This document shows positions 1-9,270 of a stretch of DNA of 13,426 bases, one piece after another. Source of the stretch: Cerioporus squamosus (taxonomy: Eukaryota; Basidiomycota; Agaricomycetes; Polyporales; Polyporaceae); the NCBI GenBank assembly GCA_022592435.1, contig JABYQS010000780.1:1-13426 (forward strand), written 5' to 3'. A model generated the notes under the pieces. It had not been told where the DNA came from. It made no database searches and saw only the letters and a list, made by a program, of their open reading frames with translations. How positions within the stretch are numbered: the first letter of the stretch is position 1; every line of letters begins with the position of its first letter. The position numbers were made by a program, and so were the translations under genes.

Positions 1-605
1 AATGCTTGGAGACCATGGCCATTAATTCAGCACCGCCATATGCACTTCTAGTATGTTTCAGGGACTACCGCAGAGTGAAAGGAATTCGTATCGAGAAACG
101 TTACCTGCCATTCTATTGCTTGCCAGTGGGTTCGTACGCAAGCAAATCATCGGGGCAAAAGTACTACTCCGCCGGCACTGGGACCTTGCCGAATCACTTC
201 TGCGAAGACATCACGCAAAAAGCGTGCACTGCGCGATTCTAAGGGGAAAGGTGCTAGTGTCGACATGGGTGCAAGTCCGAGGAGTCACCTCTACCTGCAC
301 ATGCGTCGGACAATGATTCTCGCGACAACTGAAGAGCTGGGCCTCACTACGGTCCAGCGTTGCCCGAGGACAAATGTGAGTCGACTGGGAGGAGATGCAC
401 CCTTCCCGACACTTCCCGCAATCGCGCATGGCATGCATGTCACACTCTCGCTAGCATTCGGATCCTCAACTTTACAACAGAGTGTCTACATGCGGGAACA
501 GAACTCAGGTCGCCCTGAGAAGAGAGAGTGACATCAGAACGGTGACAAGGTGTATAGATAGTAGTAAGTGGCTCACTCGGTGTCGACTACGACATTGAAG
601 AACGA
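1..605. other. left flank, no gene recognised
   Basis: No reading frame here resembles a known family, and none can be extended by plausible GT-AG splicing. Short frames at 6-242 and 53-316 (+) overlap each other and look random. The last 50-100 bases (about 530-605) probably hold the 3' untranslated part of the secreted-protein gene that ends at 606 on the minus strand. No tRNA, inverted repeat or mobile-element signature was noticed. Confidence 0.5.
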
Positions 606-1119
606 TTACGACGGCGGGACGATGATGGACGCAGTGCCCGGGGTGTAGCAGAACCCATTGTCGAGCCGGGTCCCGCAGCTGGCCAGCTGGTTGCAGCTCC
701 CGCCACAGTTGCCCCGGTCGCAGAAGCCGACGTTGGCCGTGGCAGCGAGGCACGACGTGCCCGAAGCGGAGATGCACGTCGCACCGCCGTTGTAGACCGA
801 GCAGCTGCCGCCGCACACGTTCTGGGTGCGCTTGGTGCAGTAGGTCACCATGACGTTCTCGGCGGCGCGTGGGGCGTTGCGGTCGATGGGGGTACCGACA
901 TAGGTAATGTCGGCGTCGGTCGTGTCGAGCCAGTGCAGGAACTCCTCCGTAGTGAGGATGCCTGTCTCGATCTGCCGGGGGAGACAGCGGGAGTTCAAGT
1001 TAGTCGCCGCGAGAGACCTGTGAGCGAGGGACACGACGTACGGGGGACGCGGTCACTTGAGAGAAAGTAGCAGCGGCGACGGCGAGAGCGAGAGCGGCGA
1101 ACTTGGTGGTGAACTGCAT
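606..1119 (-). CDS. small secreted ten-cysteine protein
   Basis: Two exons on the minus strand, 1119-1042 and 971-606, are joined across a 70-nt intron (1041-972, GTACGT...GGCAG, phase 0), giving 147 residues. The start is the ATG at 1119: it opens a classic signal peptide, with a Lys near the N-terminus, an Ala/Leu/Val-rich core and a likely cut after V-T-A near residue 24. Reading exon 2 alone from its upstream ATG (1034) would lose that peptide. The mature part is acidic to about residue 65, then has ten cysteines at 71, 79, 83, 92, 100, 110, 115, 119, 125 and 134 (spacing x7, x3, x8, x7, x9, x4, x3, x5, x8), enough for five disulfides. There is no transmembrane segment, catalytic motif or GPI-like tail. 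The even-numbered, Gly-rich cysteine module suggests a compact extracellular domain. I recognise no named family and infer only secretion. A decayed paralogue lies at 3620-3970 on the other strand. Confidence 0.88.
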
Positions 1120-1189
1120 GGTGGATGCGAGAGTGGGCTGGTAGTTCTGGCTGTTGCTGGAACTGACGTCCTCCCTCGAGTTCCCCTGG

Positions 1190-1196
1190 CTTTTAT
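1190..1196 (-). promoter_or_regulatory. TATA-like box of the secreted-protein gene
   Basis: Read on the minus strand the sequence is GGATAAAAGCC, about 70 bp before the ATG at 1119. This fits the distance expected for a fungal TATA element plus a short leader. The leader between it and the ATG lacks other ATGs. Confidence 0.5.
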
Positions 1197-3228
1197 CCTC
1201 TACGACTTTGCGTGTCTTGTTGATACAGGTCTCTTGCTATTCGCCAACCGCCACAAACGTTCTCCGTTGGGGGTCTAGTCCATGCAGGGGGCTCGTCGGC
1301 TTTCAGACCAGCCTGTACCGCGACTGGTCACCGGGGGTGCTGTAGACGCGCTGTTCGAATCCTCAGGCGTTTCATGGGACAGCGGGACTTCGTAAGATGG
1401 ACCAGCCTCTACAGGAAACCTTGTCAGTACATGACTAGGCACGACGTGATGGTCGTAACACGCACCGGAAAACCGGTCGACCTCAGGGTCCGTATGCAGG
1501 AAGTCCTTATTCATCACAGCCGGCCTGCCTATGGATGACCGAGGTGGCCCTGGTTTGGTTGTGGTCAGACCCACAGTGACTACACACAAATACTATAGTG
1601 AGTGTCGTAGCACGGTCAATAAGAATTGACACTTGTTAACTGCGACACCAGCGGACCGTCGGGCCCCAGTGGACTGCGTACATAGCATCGCTTGAAGTGT
1701 GCGGCCATAGATGCCCAGCAGCAACCTTACAGCGTGTGTGTCTTGCGTTCTCGTCCCCGCCGCTCCCTGTCGAGGCCTACGAATTCCGAATATTTCAGGA
1801 GTTAGAGTGACCATCGCGAAGAGCGAACCGTCATTGACTGTATAGCACAGTTGAACAGATTGATGTCGAAGTCGATGGAATCGGTCAACTTCGCCCGACG
1901 GAACGCGGAACTTGCACGAAGGCTTCATAGATTTGGTAGAGCAGCGCGGCCTGCCGAGATAGACCTCAGTAAGGTTTGTTCACCAATTCCGGGACCTTGG
2001 CGCGACTAAGCTTCGTCCAGGGGCCACCAGCATGTGTTTACCTGGCTGCAACAAGTTCGCACTCAGAAAATTCAGCGTAAGCAGCGGTGTGATGGAGCGA
2101 GGGAGTGTGAGAACATATGATGCGGTCGCCGGGATGCAGCAAGACTCCGGACTACCAACGTTTAACGCGCCGAGGAACGGGCCTAAAGTCGCTTGACCGC
2201 AGAACGAGGCTCATACGGTATTTCTTCGGGCGGGAATATAGAAGTGCGCATAAGGCGGCGCGCCGAACTATTCTGTCAGGGCGTCCATCTCGACACTGGC
2301 GGGAGACTTCCGGCCCACTTCCTGAGGGAAGAGGACGAGCGGATAGATCTGCCAGCAAATGGCGGGCAACGTAAGTACCGCAGTAAGCTCTCGTAAGGTC
2401 TCCCCTCGGAACGTACTCACATGGTGGTATATCCCAGGAGATTCAGATCAGGAAGCTGGACTTTGATATTCGCTGTGATGGCGGCCACTCTAGATTGCCC
2501 CGGACTATGTCTTTATTGAAGAAACGTCAGTCACTGTCAACTACGGAGGGGCACAGACAGACACCCAAAAATTTGAGAGATATCAAAGAGGCCTGACTCC
2601 AGAAAACTCTGTAGCAGCCAACGGAGCTCACATCGAGTGATTAGTTTAACGTCTTGCAGCGAGATCGCGAGGCCGGAGGGAACGTCCGGCTGCGCTGGTC
2701 GTCATCGGCCGCCGGGCAGTCGTTCCGTTCCTCACTCAAACTCCTGTTCATTGGGAGATGTACGAGAAGGACTTGGCCACAACACTGTTGAGCGGGGGAA
2801 GAGCAGGAAGGTGGGAGAGAGACCGCGGCTGCGGTTCAGTTGCGCTCACGTCATCGTCCGTATATGGCATCGCAAACGCTCGCCAATATACGCGAATGGA
2901 AACTCAGACGCCGGTGGCGACCACTCTATTCTCTTGGCGCTTGCCACGTCACGGTTCATTAGGACACGAACGTTTGCCTTCGAGGGAACACCCCGCTTTC
3001 TGAGACTCTCCACATATCGGCCCCTTGTCATACCCGCTGCTTGAAATGAAATGTGATCAGAGAAAACTGTCACTATCTGAACGGATTGTGTCTCGGCGAC
3101 TGCGGTGGACTTTGCGGTGCGTAGTAGCAACGAGAGGATTGACTCGGAGAAACTGGTGCTGACGTTATTGCTCTGGGACATACTTCACAAGTTGATTTTA
3201 TTTTTAGGCTAATCTTACTGCAGACCAT

Positions 3229-3253
3229 TGTACTGTACTGCACTGCACTGTGC
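3229..3253. repeat. short (TGYAC)n tandem repeat
   Basis: Five consecutive 5-mers read TGTAC, TGTAC, TGCAC, TGCAC, TGTGC. The array is imperfect, the change being mostly C/T at the third position. It lies in non-coding sequence. Confidence 0.7.
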
Positions 3254-3504
3254 ATCGGGCATCTTGTGTCTATACCGCCGAGTCACGATGGGCCGACTCC
3301 GACGTCGGTTGCCGCAGATTCTCACTGCTGATAGGGCACGCACTGGCTCTCGCAATTTGCAGGCGCTATACTTGTGCGGTTTGAGGTGAAGGGGGCATAC
3401 ACGGAAAACGAAATAGCCGGCAGCGATATTCAGGCGATCGTTGGTACGTCTGCTCACTTACTACGTCAGACCCCATTTGGAGTGTTGCGCCGACCTCCGC
3501 TTAC

Positions 3505-3527
3505 CTCCGCGTGTACAGTACTGCATC
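3505..3527 (+). repeat. dispersed 23-nt word, copy 1
   Basis: CTCCGC, two variable bases, then GTACAGTACTGCATC. The same arrangement occurs at 10947-10969 with only the two middle bases different (GT here, AC there). The flanks do not match. It lies about 100 bp before the decayed secreted-protein copy. Confidence 0.55.
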
Positions 3528-3619
3528 TAGTATTTGGCGTTACGCGCGTTGAGCTGCCACATCTCCCGTTCACAACGCCGCAGTCCCCCACCCTCACGAA
3601 CTTCACAACCACATTTACA

Positions 3620-3970
3620 ATCAGTACGGACGAGTCTCTCAAAGGGCTTGACACGACCGACCAACGAGATCACCCGTGTACGTTGGCAAGCCCCTAGCGA
3701 ATCCGCCCCCGCGCTGCTCCGACAACGATGGTCACCTGCTGCATCAAGCGCATCTAGGACGTGTGCAACGACACCTGCACCGTGTACTCGCCCGACGGCG
3801 GACCAACGTATCTCAGCGCCGCAGGCGCGACGTGCCTCTGCGCTACCGGCAACATTGACTTCTGCGACCACGGCGAACGCAGCAGAAGCTGCAGCCAGCT
3901 CTCAGATTGCGGGACGAAGCTCGACAACGAGTTCTGCTTGGCCGATACCATACCACTGATACGTCGTCTG
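3620..3970 (+). pseudogene. decayed paralogue of the secreted ten-cysteine protein
   Basis: Frame 2 from about 3620 reads ISTDESLKGLDTTD, matching the T-E-E-F-L-H-W-L-D-T-T-D stretch of the gene at 606-1119. From 3728 it reads MVTCCIKR, stop, DVCNDTC and on to SDCGTKLDNEFC, collinear with the intact protein to about 3950. In between, the match jumps frame: Y-V-G-K-P-L-A-N-P-P-P-R (frame 1, from about 3679) corresponds to Y-V-G-T-P-I-D-R-N-A-P-R, so two compensating indels are needed, and frame 2 has a TAG at 3695-3697 there. A second TAG at 3755-3757 stands where the intact gene has CAG (Gln). Eight of the ten family cysteines survive; the C in the T-C-I step became Tyr, and the N-C-G step became E-R. 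No signal-peptide exon was found upstream. Splicing from the GTACGT at 3678 to the TAG at 3757 would create a TGA at the junction, so it does not rescue the frame. Divergence, including many transversions, suggests an old duplication. Confidence 0.85.
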
Positions 3971-4820
3971 TTGGCATGCAGGCCTGAGTGCCCGCGCTGC
4001 CTTTGGGTGAGTCGGTTCGTTGATGTTCCACTGTTGCTGTACGCTGATCACCATTCCCAGCTTCATCAAGTACATATACAAGAACTTCGTACCAATGTCT
4101 ATCTCTATATTCATGTCTACCGCACGGAAGCCGGTCGGAAGCCGAAGCGGCTTGAGAAGCCCGACAGCGCTCGAAGGAGCGTGGGTAGGGTGGACGGACA
4201 ACCAACGCATGACAGCGCATGACCTCGATTCAGACGACGACATGGCATACCTCGCAGTCAAGGCGCAGACAGACCTCAACCCTCCGGCTCCGTTGATGTT
4301 GTGCTGATGTCGGAGGTCGGTCTCCGTTACCAGATTACGGCCATACAATCTTTCTGATGCTAGGCTTCAGCGCCAACGCCGGGAGCATTACTATCGCCTG
4401 GTCGAACGTCGTTGTTTTGCCTATCGATCAAGTATGTGCGCCAGAGCTGGAGCATGCTCAGCGTTCGCTGACCAGCGGTCGCGAGATCCTAGATGGTGTT
4501 GCACTTCTAGGACACCTCCCGCGCCCGGATTTCCTTTGAAATTCATTCCGACACTCTGACCGCGGAGGATTGAGAAGCTCTTCCTCAGGTGACACTTGAT
4601 CGTTGGGGCGGACTACCGAGTGAGAAAAGGTACCCGTGTGTGACCACCCCGACGCTTCCTCCTGAAGTCTGGTACCCACCGGGTCAGCGGGCCTAGCTGC
4701 GTCATGGAAAGTTCAGTCACCGCTAGGTAGACCCAAGCCTCTCACGCGCTCCGACCGCGGAACGCCGGCCTTCCAGCTGAGCGATTCCCCTGGACCTTTA
4801 TCTTCGCCTCAGGTACTGGC
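3971..4820. other. gene-free stretch upstream of the permease
   Basis: Similarity to the secreted-protein family stops near 3970. Frames at 3902-4348 (-) and 4020-4307 (+) oppose each other and show no family features. Part of this stretch must hold the promoter of the permease starting at 4846; no clear TATA element was found, only CTTTATC around 4796-4802. Confidence 0.4.
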
Positions 4821-4845
4821 CCCGTCCACTTCCTTCCCCTTTCCT
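4821..4845 (+). promoter_or_regulatory. pyrimidine-rich leader before the permease ATG
   Basis: All but two of the 25 bases directly before the ATG at 4846 are C or T. Such CT-rich stretches are common around transcription starts and leaders of fungal genes. This supports the chosen start but does not prove it. Confidence 0.4.
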
Positions 4846-7520
4846 ATGTCTCTGGAAGAGAAGCAAGGTGTTGCGAGTGGGTATGACGAGAAGGAGGCTT
4901 CTCCGAGTAACCTTCTTGATGTAGAGCTCCCGGATGGAGAGCTGCTCGCACAGGACATCCGTCCTTCAGCGGAGCGGCAACTCGTCCGTACGCTCGATAT
5001 GCGTCTACTTCCAACCATCATCCTCATATTCATCATGAACTACATCGACGTGCGTCCGTCATTCCCTTGGTTACCGTCGAGATGCGGCGTGGCTCACGTT
5101 ATGACTGCCTCTATGCATGCAGCGTCTTGCAATAACATCGGCCAGGCTCAAAGGCCTCGAGCAGGACCTCGGACTGACAGGTGAGATGGCTTCGTGCTCT
5201 CGATCGGTACGATACTGACCGCCTGGTACAGATATCCAGTATTCCACAGTCCTCGCTATACTCTACGCCTCCTACATTCCGGCGAACATACCTTCCAACA
5301 TGGCGAGTCTGCGTGGCAGCTGAAGTCTCGAATCGTGCTGACTAGATTACAGATCCTCAATCGGATCTCCAGGTGGGTGCAGACGTGGACTTCCCGCCGT
5401 AGTACTCATGATCTCTTCCCCGGGGTCACAGGCCTTCCTACTACATCGCCACATGTGTTGTTCTCTGGGGCCTGACAAGTGCGCTCACTGGGGTATGTGA
5501 TGCGTGAGCACGTGGTTGCACGTGGTTGTCTGTGGGACACTGACGATGCGGCTTCAGATCACCCGCAGCTACGCTGGAATCCTCGTCGCTCGAATCTTCG
5601 TCGGGCTCCCCGAAGTGAGGCTTGTGAGCACTACATGTCTTCTTGTTGCTAACTGACGTAGGCGGCGTTCTACCCAGGAGGAGTCTATCTCCTTTCGCGA
5701 TGGTACACAAGGAAGGTCAGTCCCCCGCATTCTCCTCTCTACCCTTTGTGCGCGATCCGCTGACGTACTGACAGGAGCTCTCGTTCAGGTCCGCAATTTT
5801 CTATGCGGGTCTGATGATCTCGAATGCGTTCGGAAGTGTAAGTCTTCGTAACCATTCCTGGATATGTGATCTTTCCCGGCTTCCGCTCCTCACAGACTGA
5901 TTCCGCCCATTCTTTAGCTCATGGCCGCCGGGATTCTGGCCCGAATGGAAGGGAAGCTGGGAATACGCGCCTGGAGGTGGTACGTCTATCGAGACTTTCA
6001 CTTCGACTCTCTCTCAAGCCACGCACGTCCATGACAGGTTATTCTACATCGAGGCATGTTGCGGCCGTATTGCAATAGTTCTGCGCATTTTCTTATACAG
6101 CCCCGTTCGTGCCAGGGTTCGATCACTGTAGTCGTTGGCATTCTTGCAGTGTGAGTGACACTGAACTACAGTCTGCGCCTCCGGCACGCTAACCGGGACG
6201 ATCTCTTCTAGTTTCATTCTACCAGACTATGTACGCTATCCCGGCGCGGGAGAGAATGCACCACTCACGTTCGGATATGTAGCCTCACAATACTCGCTGG
6301 CTCAGTCCTGCTCAGCGCCGGCTGGCTCAGGTACGCCTGGCGGAGGACGCGGGCGAAGCAGACGAAGATACCGACGCTGATTCGTACGTGACGTACCTTC
6401 CGAGCAAGATCTCATACTTACTCTTCCCTGCATAACGTCTTTCACCTGCGGCGCAGAGCGTTCAAGGGGCTGGTCATGGCGCTCAAGGACCCGAAGGTGA
6501 TCATATTCGCGGTCATGATCTGCTGTCTGCTTCTGGGAACAGGATTTACAACCTTCTTCCCGACGTACGTCGTTCTCTAGCGCACCAGTTCTTGCACTGA
6601 TTCCGCTATGCAGGATTGCCGGAACTCTCGGCTTTTCGTCCACAGTGACACTACTCCTCGCCGCGTACGATCTTCTACTTTCTTGGATGTCGAGACAGCA
6701 CTGGTAGCTGACATCATGTGTAGTCCTCCATGGGTCTTCGCGACAATTGTGAGCTGCATCAACGCTTGGCACGCTGGTACGAGTCTCAGCAAAAACGTCC
6801 GTCCTTCACATTCTGACACTATTGCGTAGATCGTACCGGAGAGCGCTACTTCCATATGTGCATACCGTACTGGTGTATCGTCGTGGGGTACATCATCGCA
6901 GTCAGCACCATGTCCGTACCCGGACGGTACGTCTCCATGTTCCTCATGGCCGGCGGCTCCGCAGGTACGCACCAAGCTCCATTTCGTGCATGGTTGAGTC
7001 TACCTAACCGATCCTTGCTTGTACTGATAGGTCATGCCCTCTCACTTGTCTGGTTGGCGAACGCAATACCGCGGCCGCCCGCAAAGCGATCTGCCGCCAT
7101 CGCCATCGTGAACGCTGGCGGGAACATAGGTACAATGTCAGTTCTGTTGAGTTTTCACCCGATGTGCCCTCTCGTTACTAACTCGGTTGCGTGCATCAGG
7201 ATAAGCTCGTTCGTCTGGAAGGTGGAATGGAGCCCGCAGTACCACCAGTCGATGTTCATCGGTATCGCCGCGCTTGCGCTCGGGATCTCCCTTGCTACCG
7301 GTAATATCTCTGGTGGCACATCCGTTACACTCCATGGTTGATATCTGACACAACAGTTATGCGTTGTATCCTCGCATACGAGAACAAACAACTCGAGCGC
7401 AAGGAACTTCTTACCTTGACTGCGGGAGAAGAAGATCGAGTCAAGGGGGCTGCTCGACTGGAGGGGGTTACTTACGAGGAGGCAGTAGTTAAGAAGCGTG
7501 GCTTCCGTTACCTACTCTGA
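4846..7520 (+). CDS. MFS permease, Dal5-like anion:cation symporter family
   Basis: A complete gene of 20 exons encoding 512 residues. Exons: 4846-5049, 5123-5180, 5232-5302, 5353-5372, 5432-5492, 5558-5614, 5662-5715, 5775-5837, 5918-5979, 6038-6053, 6116-6150, 6212-6230, 6283-6383, 6457-6564, 6614-6664, 6724-6776, 6830-6964, 7031-7136, 7200-7300, 7357-7520. Every junction keeps frame and no internal stop remains. After a hydrophilic N-terminus, the first membrane segment (about 54-67) ends in M-N-Y-I-D; then follow the A-R-L-K-G-L-E-x-D-L-G-L-T-D loop (75-88), G-L-P-E-A-A-F-Y-P-G (154-163), S-R-W-Y-T-R-K-E (169-176), R-A-W-R-W-L-F-Y-I-E-G (213-223), the central loop R-L-A-E-D-A-G-E-A-D-E-D (258-269), and the tail G-F-R-Y-L-L. 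These are hallmarks of fungal permeases related to the allantoate transporter Dal5 and of nicotinate-type carriers; about 12 membrane helices are expected, probably at the plasma membrane. The substrate cannot be read from the sequence. Introns 3 and 10 have GC donors. Confidence 0.93.
5303..5352 (+). other. GC-AG intron (permease intron 3)
   Basis: The donor reads ATG|GCGAGT and the acceptor ATTACAG, with a CTGAC branch-like site about 15 nt before the end; length 50 nt. Family continuity (I-P-S-N-M then I-L-N-R-I-S-R-P-S) requires a phase-0 junction exactly here. Nearby GT dinucleotides at 5307 and 5312 would shift the frame. Positions +3 to +6 match the usual donor consensus. Confidence 0.8.
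5509..5528. repeat. two tandem 10-mers inside permease intron 5
   Basis: CACGTGGTTG occurs twice without a gap. Each copy contains the palindrome CACGTG (E-box-like). It lies in the intron 5493-5557. Confidence 0.7.
6054..6115 (+). other. GC-AG intron (permease intron 10) with two acceptors
   Basis: The donor reads GAG|GCATGT. The acceptor GTGCCAG at 6115 restores the family order Y-I-E-G-S-I-T-V-V-V-G. A stronger-looking acceptor, TTATACAG at 6100, would also keep frame and add five residues (P-R-S-C-Q) in a membrane segment; it is less likely from family consensus. Reading through the intron instead gives a TAG at 6130. Confidence 0.75.
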
Positions 7521-7592
7521 GCGCCAGGCACGAGCGTGGTCGAAGTAGTTGATCTATGTCATGCTGACGTGTCGTAGGCAACTATATCCCGT

Positions 7593-7612
7593 CCTTCTTC
7601 TGTACAAGAAGG
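7593..7612. terminator. perfect hairpin between convergent genes
   Basis: CCTTCTT and AAGAAGG form a 7-bp perfect stem around a 6-nt loop (CTGTAC). It sits in the 111-bp gap between the stop codons of the permease (7520, +) and the oxygenase (7632, -), where both transcripts must end. A role in 3'-end formation is a guess; fungal termination does not need such hairpins. Confidence 0.35.
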
Positions 7613-7631
7613 CACCAGCACCTCTCCGAGC

Positions 7632-8587
7632 CTAAAGCGAGTCGAAGACCAGCGCCCTGACTTCTATCGACTGCCTATGAGGTGCATCCGGCGGACTCCC
7701 AGAGTCCGTGAAGGCGGAGTGAGGAGTCAAGCGCGCAGTCCCATCCTCCGCAGAGTCGAAACACTTGATGAGCGTCACCTCGTCGGGAGTCTGGTCCGAC
7801 AAGTAATGGAACTGCATGCTCGGGTTGTACCGCACGCTGAACGTGCTGCCCTCCCTGTCCGGGTAGATGAGCTGGACAGAGACCAGGTCGTCCGGGCCGA
7901 CTGTGCGCCAATCGCCCACCGCTAACGGCTTGTGCGCGACCGGGTTTTGGATTGGACGCCAGACGTTGATAATGCGGACGCGCGATGACAGAAGACGATC
8001 CGCATCCTGTGGGAGATGGCGGTGTACTCGGGCGCGAGCGGCCTCATATGTCTGATCGACGTGCACCCGCTCCTAGGTTGTGGTAAGCGCTACGCGCAAT
8101 CGAGAGCGCAAATCGCCTTGGACTTACAACCGGGCCTCGAGCTCCCATATTGTCAAGGGTCTCGGTAGTCGCACAGAGTCTGGAGCAACCTTTGCGTCAG
8201 TCGAGGCTACTTGATAATTGACAACAGAGATGATTACCGTAGGGTGTGATCGAACAAGAGGATCCGCTTCGCGCCTGTCACCGACTTGAGCAAGTCTTCA
8301 ACCTCCGCGTAGTACTTGGTCTTGATGGCCTCCGGATCGGCGAACTCCGTGTGCGTACTGTACCACTGCACGTATTGAAAGCCATTCTTGTCCAGGTTGT
8401 ACTCGCTCTCCCTGCCACGGACGTCATGCACGACTACCGGACGGGATTCCGAGCCGAGATTGTTGTGGGTGGTGCCTTCCGGGGGCGTGAACACATACTG
8501 GTACGGTTCGTCGTGACCGATAGGTACGTAGAAGGTCATGGTCGTGTGAACATCTCGAGGGGAGGTAACGGTGGGAGAGAAAACCAT
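7632..8587 (-). CDS. AsaB/CmcJ-like hydroxylase/desaturase (GA4 desaturase family)
   Basis: Three exons, 8587-8238, 8179-8128 and 8072-7632, give 280 residues. Intron 1 (8237-8180) ends at CTCCAG; an alternative acceptor at 8190 would give a stop after 12 codons, so the downstream one is chosen. Intron 2 is 8127-8073 (GTAAGT...CCTAG). Recognisable features: a two-strand N-terminus (T-M-T-F-Y-V-P, then Y-Q-Y-V-F-T-P-P-E-G), K-R-I-L-L-F-D-H-T near 107-115, G-P-V-E-R-V-H-V-D-Q-T with the H138-x-D140 pair, I-N-V-W-R-P-I-x-N-P-V near 170-179, L-I-K-C-F-D-S near 235-241, L-T-P-H252-S-A-F and the end I-E-V-R-A-L-V-F. The H-x-D...H set fits Fe(II)/2-oxoglutarate-dependent oxygenases. Relatives in fungi act on small secondary metabolites as hydroxylases, desaturases or isomerases; many are uncharacterised. 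The start could also be the second ATG, 17 codons in, since family similarity begins there. Probably cytosolic; no signal peptide. Confidence 0.88.
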
Positions 8588-9105
8588 CGGAAAGCAGAGG
8601 ACGATGTCTGTGTGACGATACGAAGTGAGCTGGGAGAAGTCTGGGTGATGACTGACCGGGCGGCTAGATCCCAGGCTTCGTGGCGGACGCACGGGCCAGG
8701 CGGAAGGCTTTAGTCAGTAGGAACAGGTGACAGAACATGAATGCATGACTGGCGAAGCACATGACCGCTGCGGATGGGCAGGTACCTAGAGGAGAGAAGT
8801 TAGTCCTCATTCAAATCCCAAACGCAATCCTGGAAAGTGATACAGGACTGGACTCGCAACGAGAAAGGTCGTATATACCAAAGGGACGCTATGCGCGACC
8901 GTCCATGACGTGGCATGATGAACAGAAAGAAGAAGATTTGGTATTCAGATGGCGCAAGAGCAAGTAGAAATACAACAAACGAATGGGTCGCGTGTCTTGC
9001 CTTGATGAAACGTCACAGCCACCGTGAGTCGCGGACTCCTGGACAACCAAAAGGAGATACCTCCAGATATGTGCGATCGGGATAGGCTTGTATAGAGACT
9101 GAACT

Positions 9106-9173
9106 CCTGTCGGGAATTGCGATCGGAGTCCTATCGGGACTGTCTGTATACAGAGTACAATTTCCTATCGGGA
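9106..9173 (+). repeat. three direct copies of CCTRTCGGGA
   Basis: CCTGTCGGGA at 9106-9115, CCTATCGGGA at 9130-9139 and CCTATCGGGA at 9164-9173, starting 24 and 34 bp apart. A shorter GATCGGGA occurs at 9075-9082 and GATCGGAG at 9121-9128. All lie 190-290 bp before the reductase ATG. CGG-centred words in multiple copies are the usual targets of Zn2Cys6 regulators, so an upstream activating site is plausible. Confidence 0.6.
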
Positions 9174-9270
9174 TTTCGGACACGAAGCGAGCTGGACCCC
9201 CAGACGACGTTGCCCGTCGACACTGCAGAATGGGACTTCTGGGGAGGATGTGCTGCGGACAAAGGGCTGA

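Larger units (their letters stand above)
1197..3619. other. 2.4-kb gene-free stretch
   Basis: Both strands were read for signal peptides, conserved motifs and exon chains. Open frames of 60-135 codons (for example 2637-3044 +, 2846-3181 -, 1593-1928 -) overlap in competing frames and show no recognisable family, so they are not called. The stretch lies between two divergent copies of one gene family (606-1119 and 3620-3970). A pentanucleotide repeat at 3229-3253 and one copy of a dispersed 23-nt word at 3505-3527 are listed separately. No transposon ends or RNA genes were seen. Confidence 0.45.

Noticed and set aside
1346..1366. A tRNA B-box-like word (TGTTCGAATCC) suggesting a tRNA gene
   Set aside because: The bases on both sides do not pair into a T-stem, and no A-box or acceptor stem is found at the right distance.
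2637..3044. 135-codon open frame on the plus strand
   Set aside because: No recognisable motif or signal peptide; it overlaps a competing frame on the other strand (2846-3181), and its composition is Arg/Ser-rich as expected by chance.
2846..3181. 111-codon minus-strand frame whose N-terminus looks protein-like
   Set aside because: No family resemblance, no splice extension and no promoter features; kept out for lack of support.
3678..3757. An 80-nt intron that might rescue the decayed secreted-protein copy
   Set aside because: Joining at these borders makes a TGA at the junction and deletes conserved residues that are visible in the unspliced sequence.
3902..4348. 148-codon minus-strand frame
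   Set aside because: It runs antisense through the end of the decayed secreted-protein copy and shows no family features.
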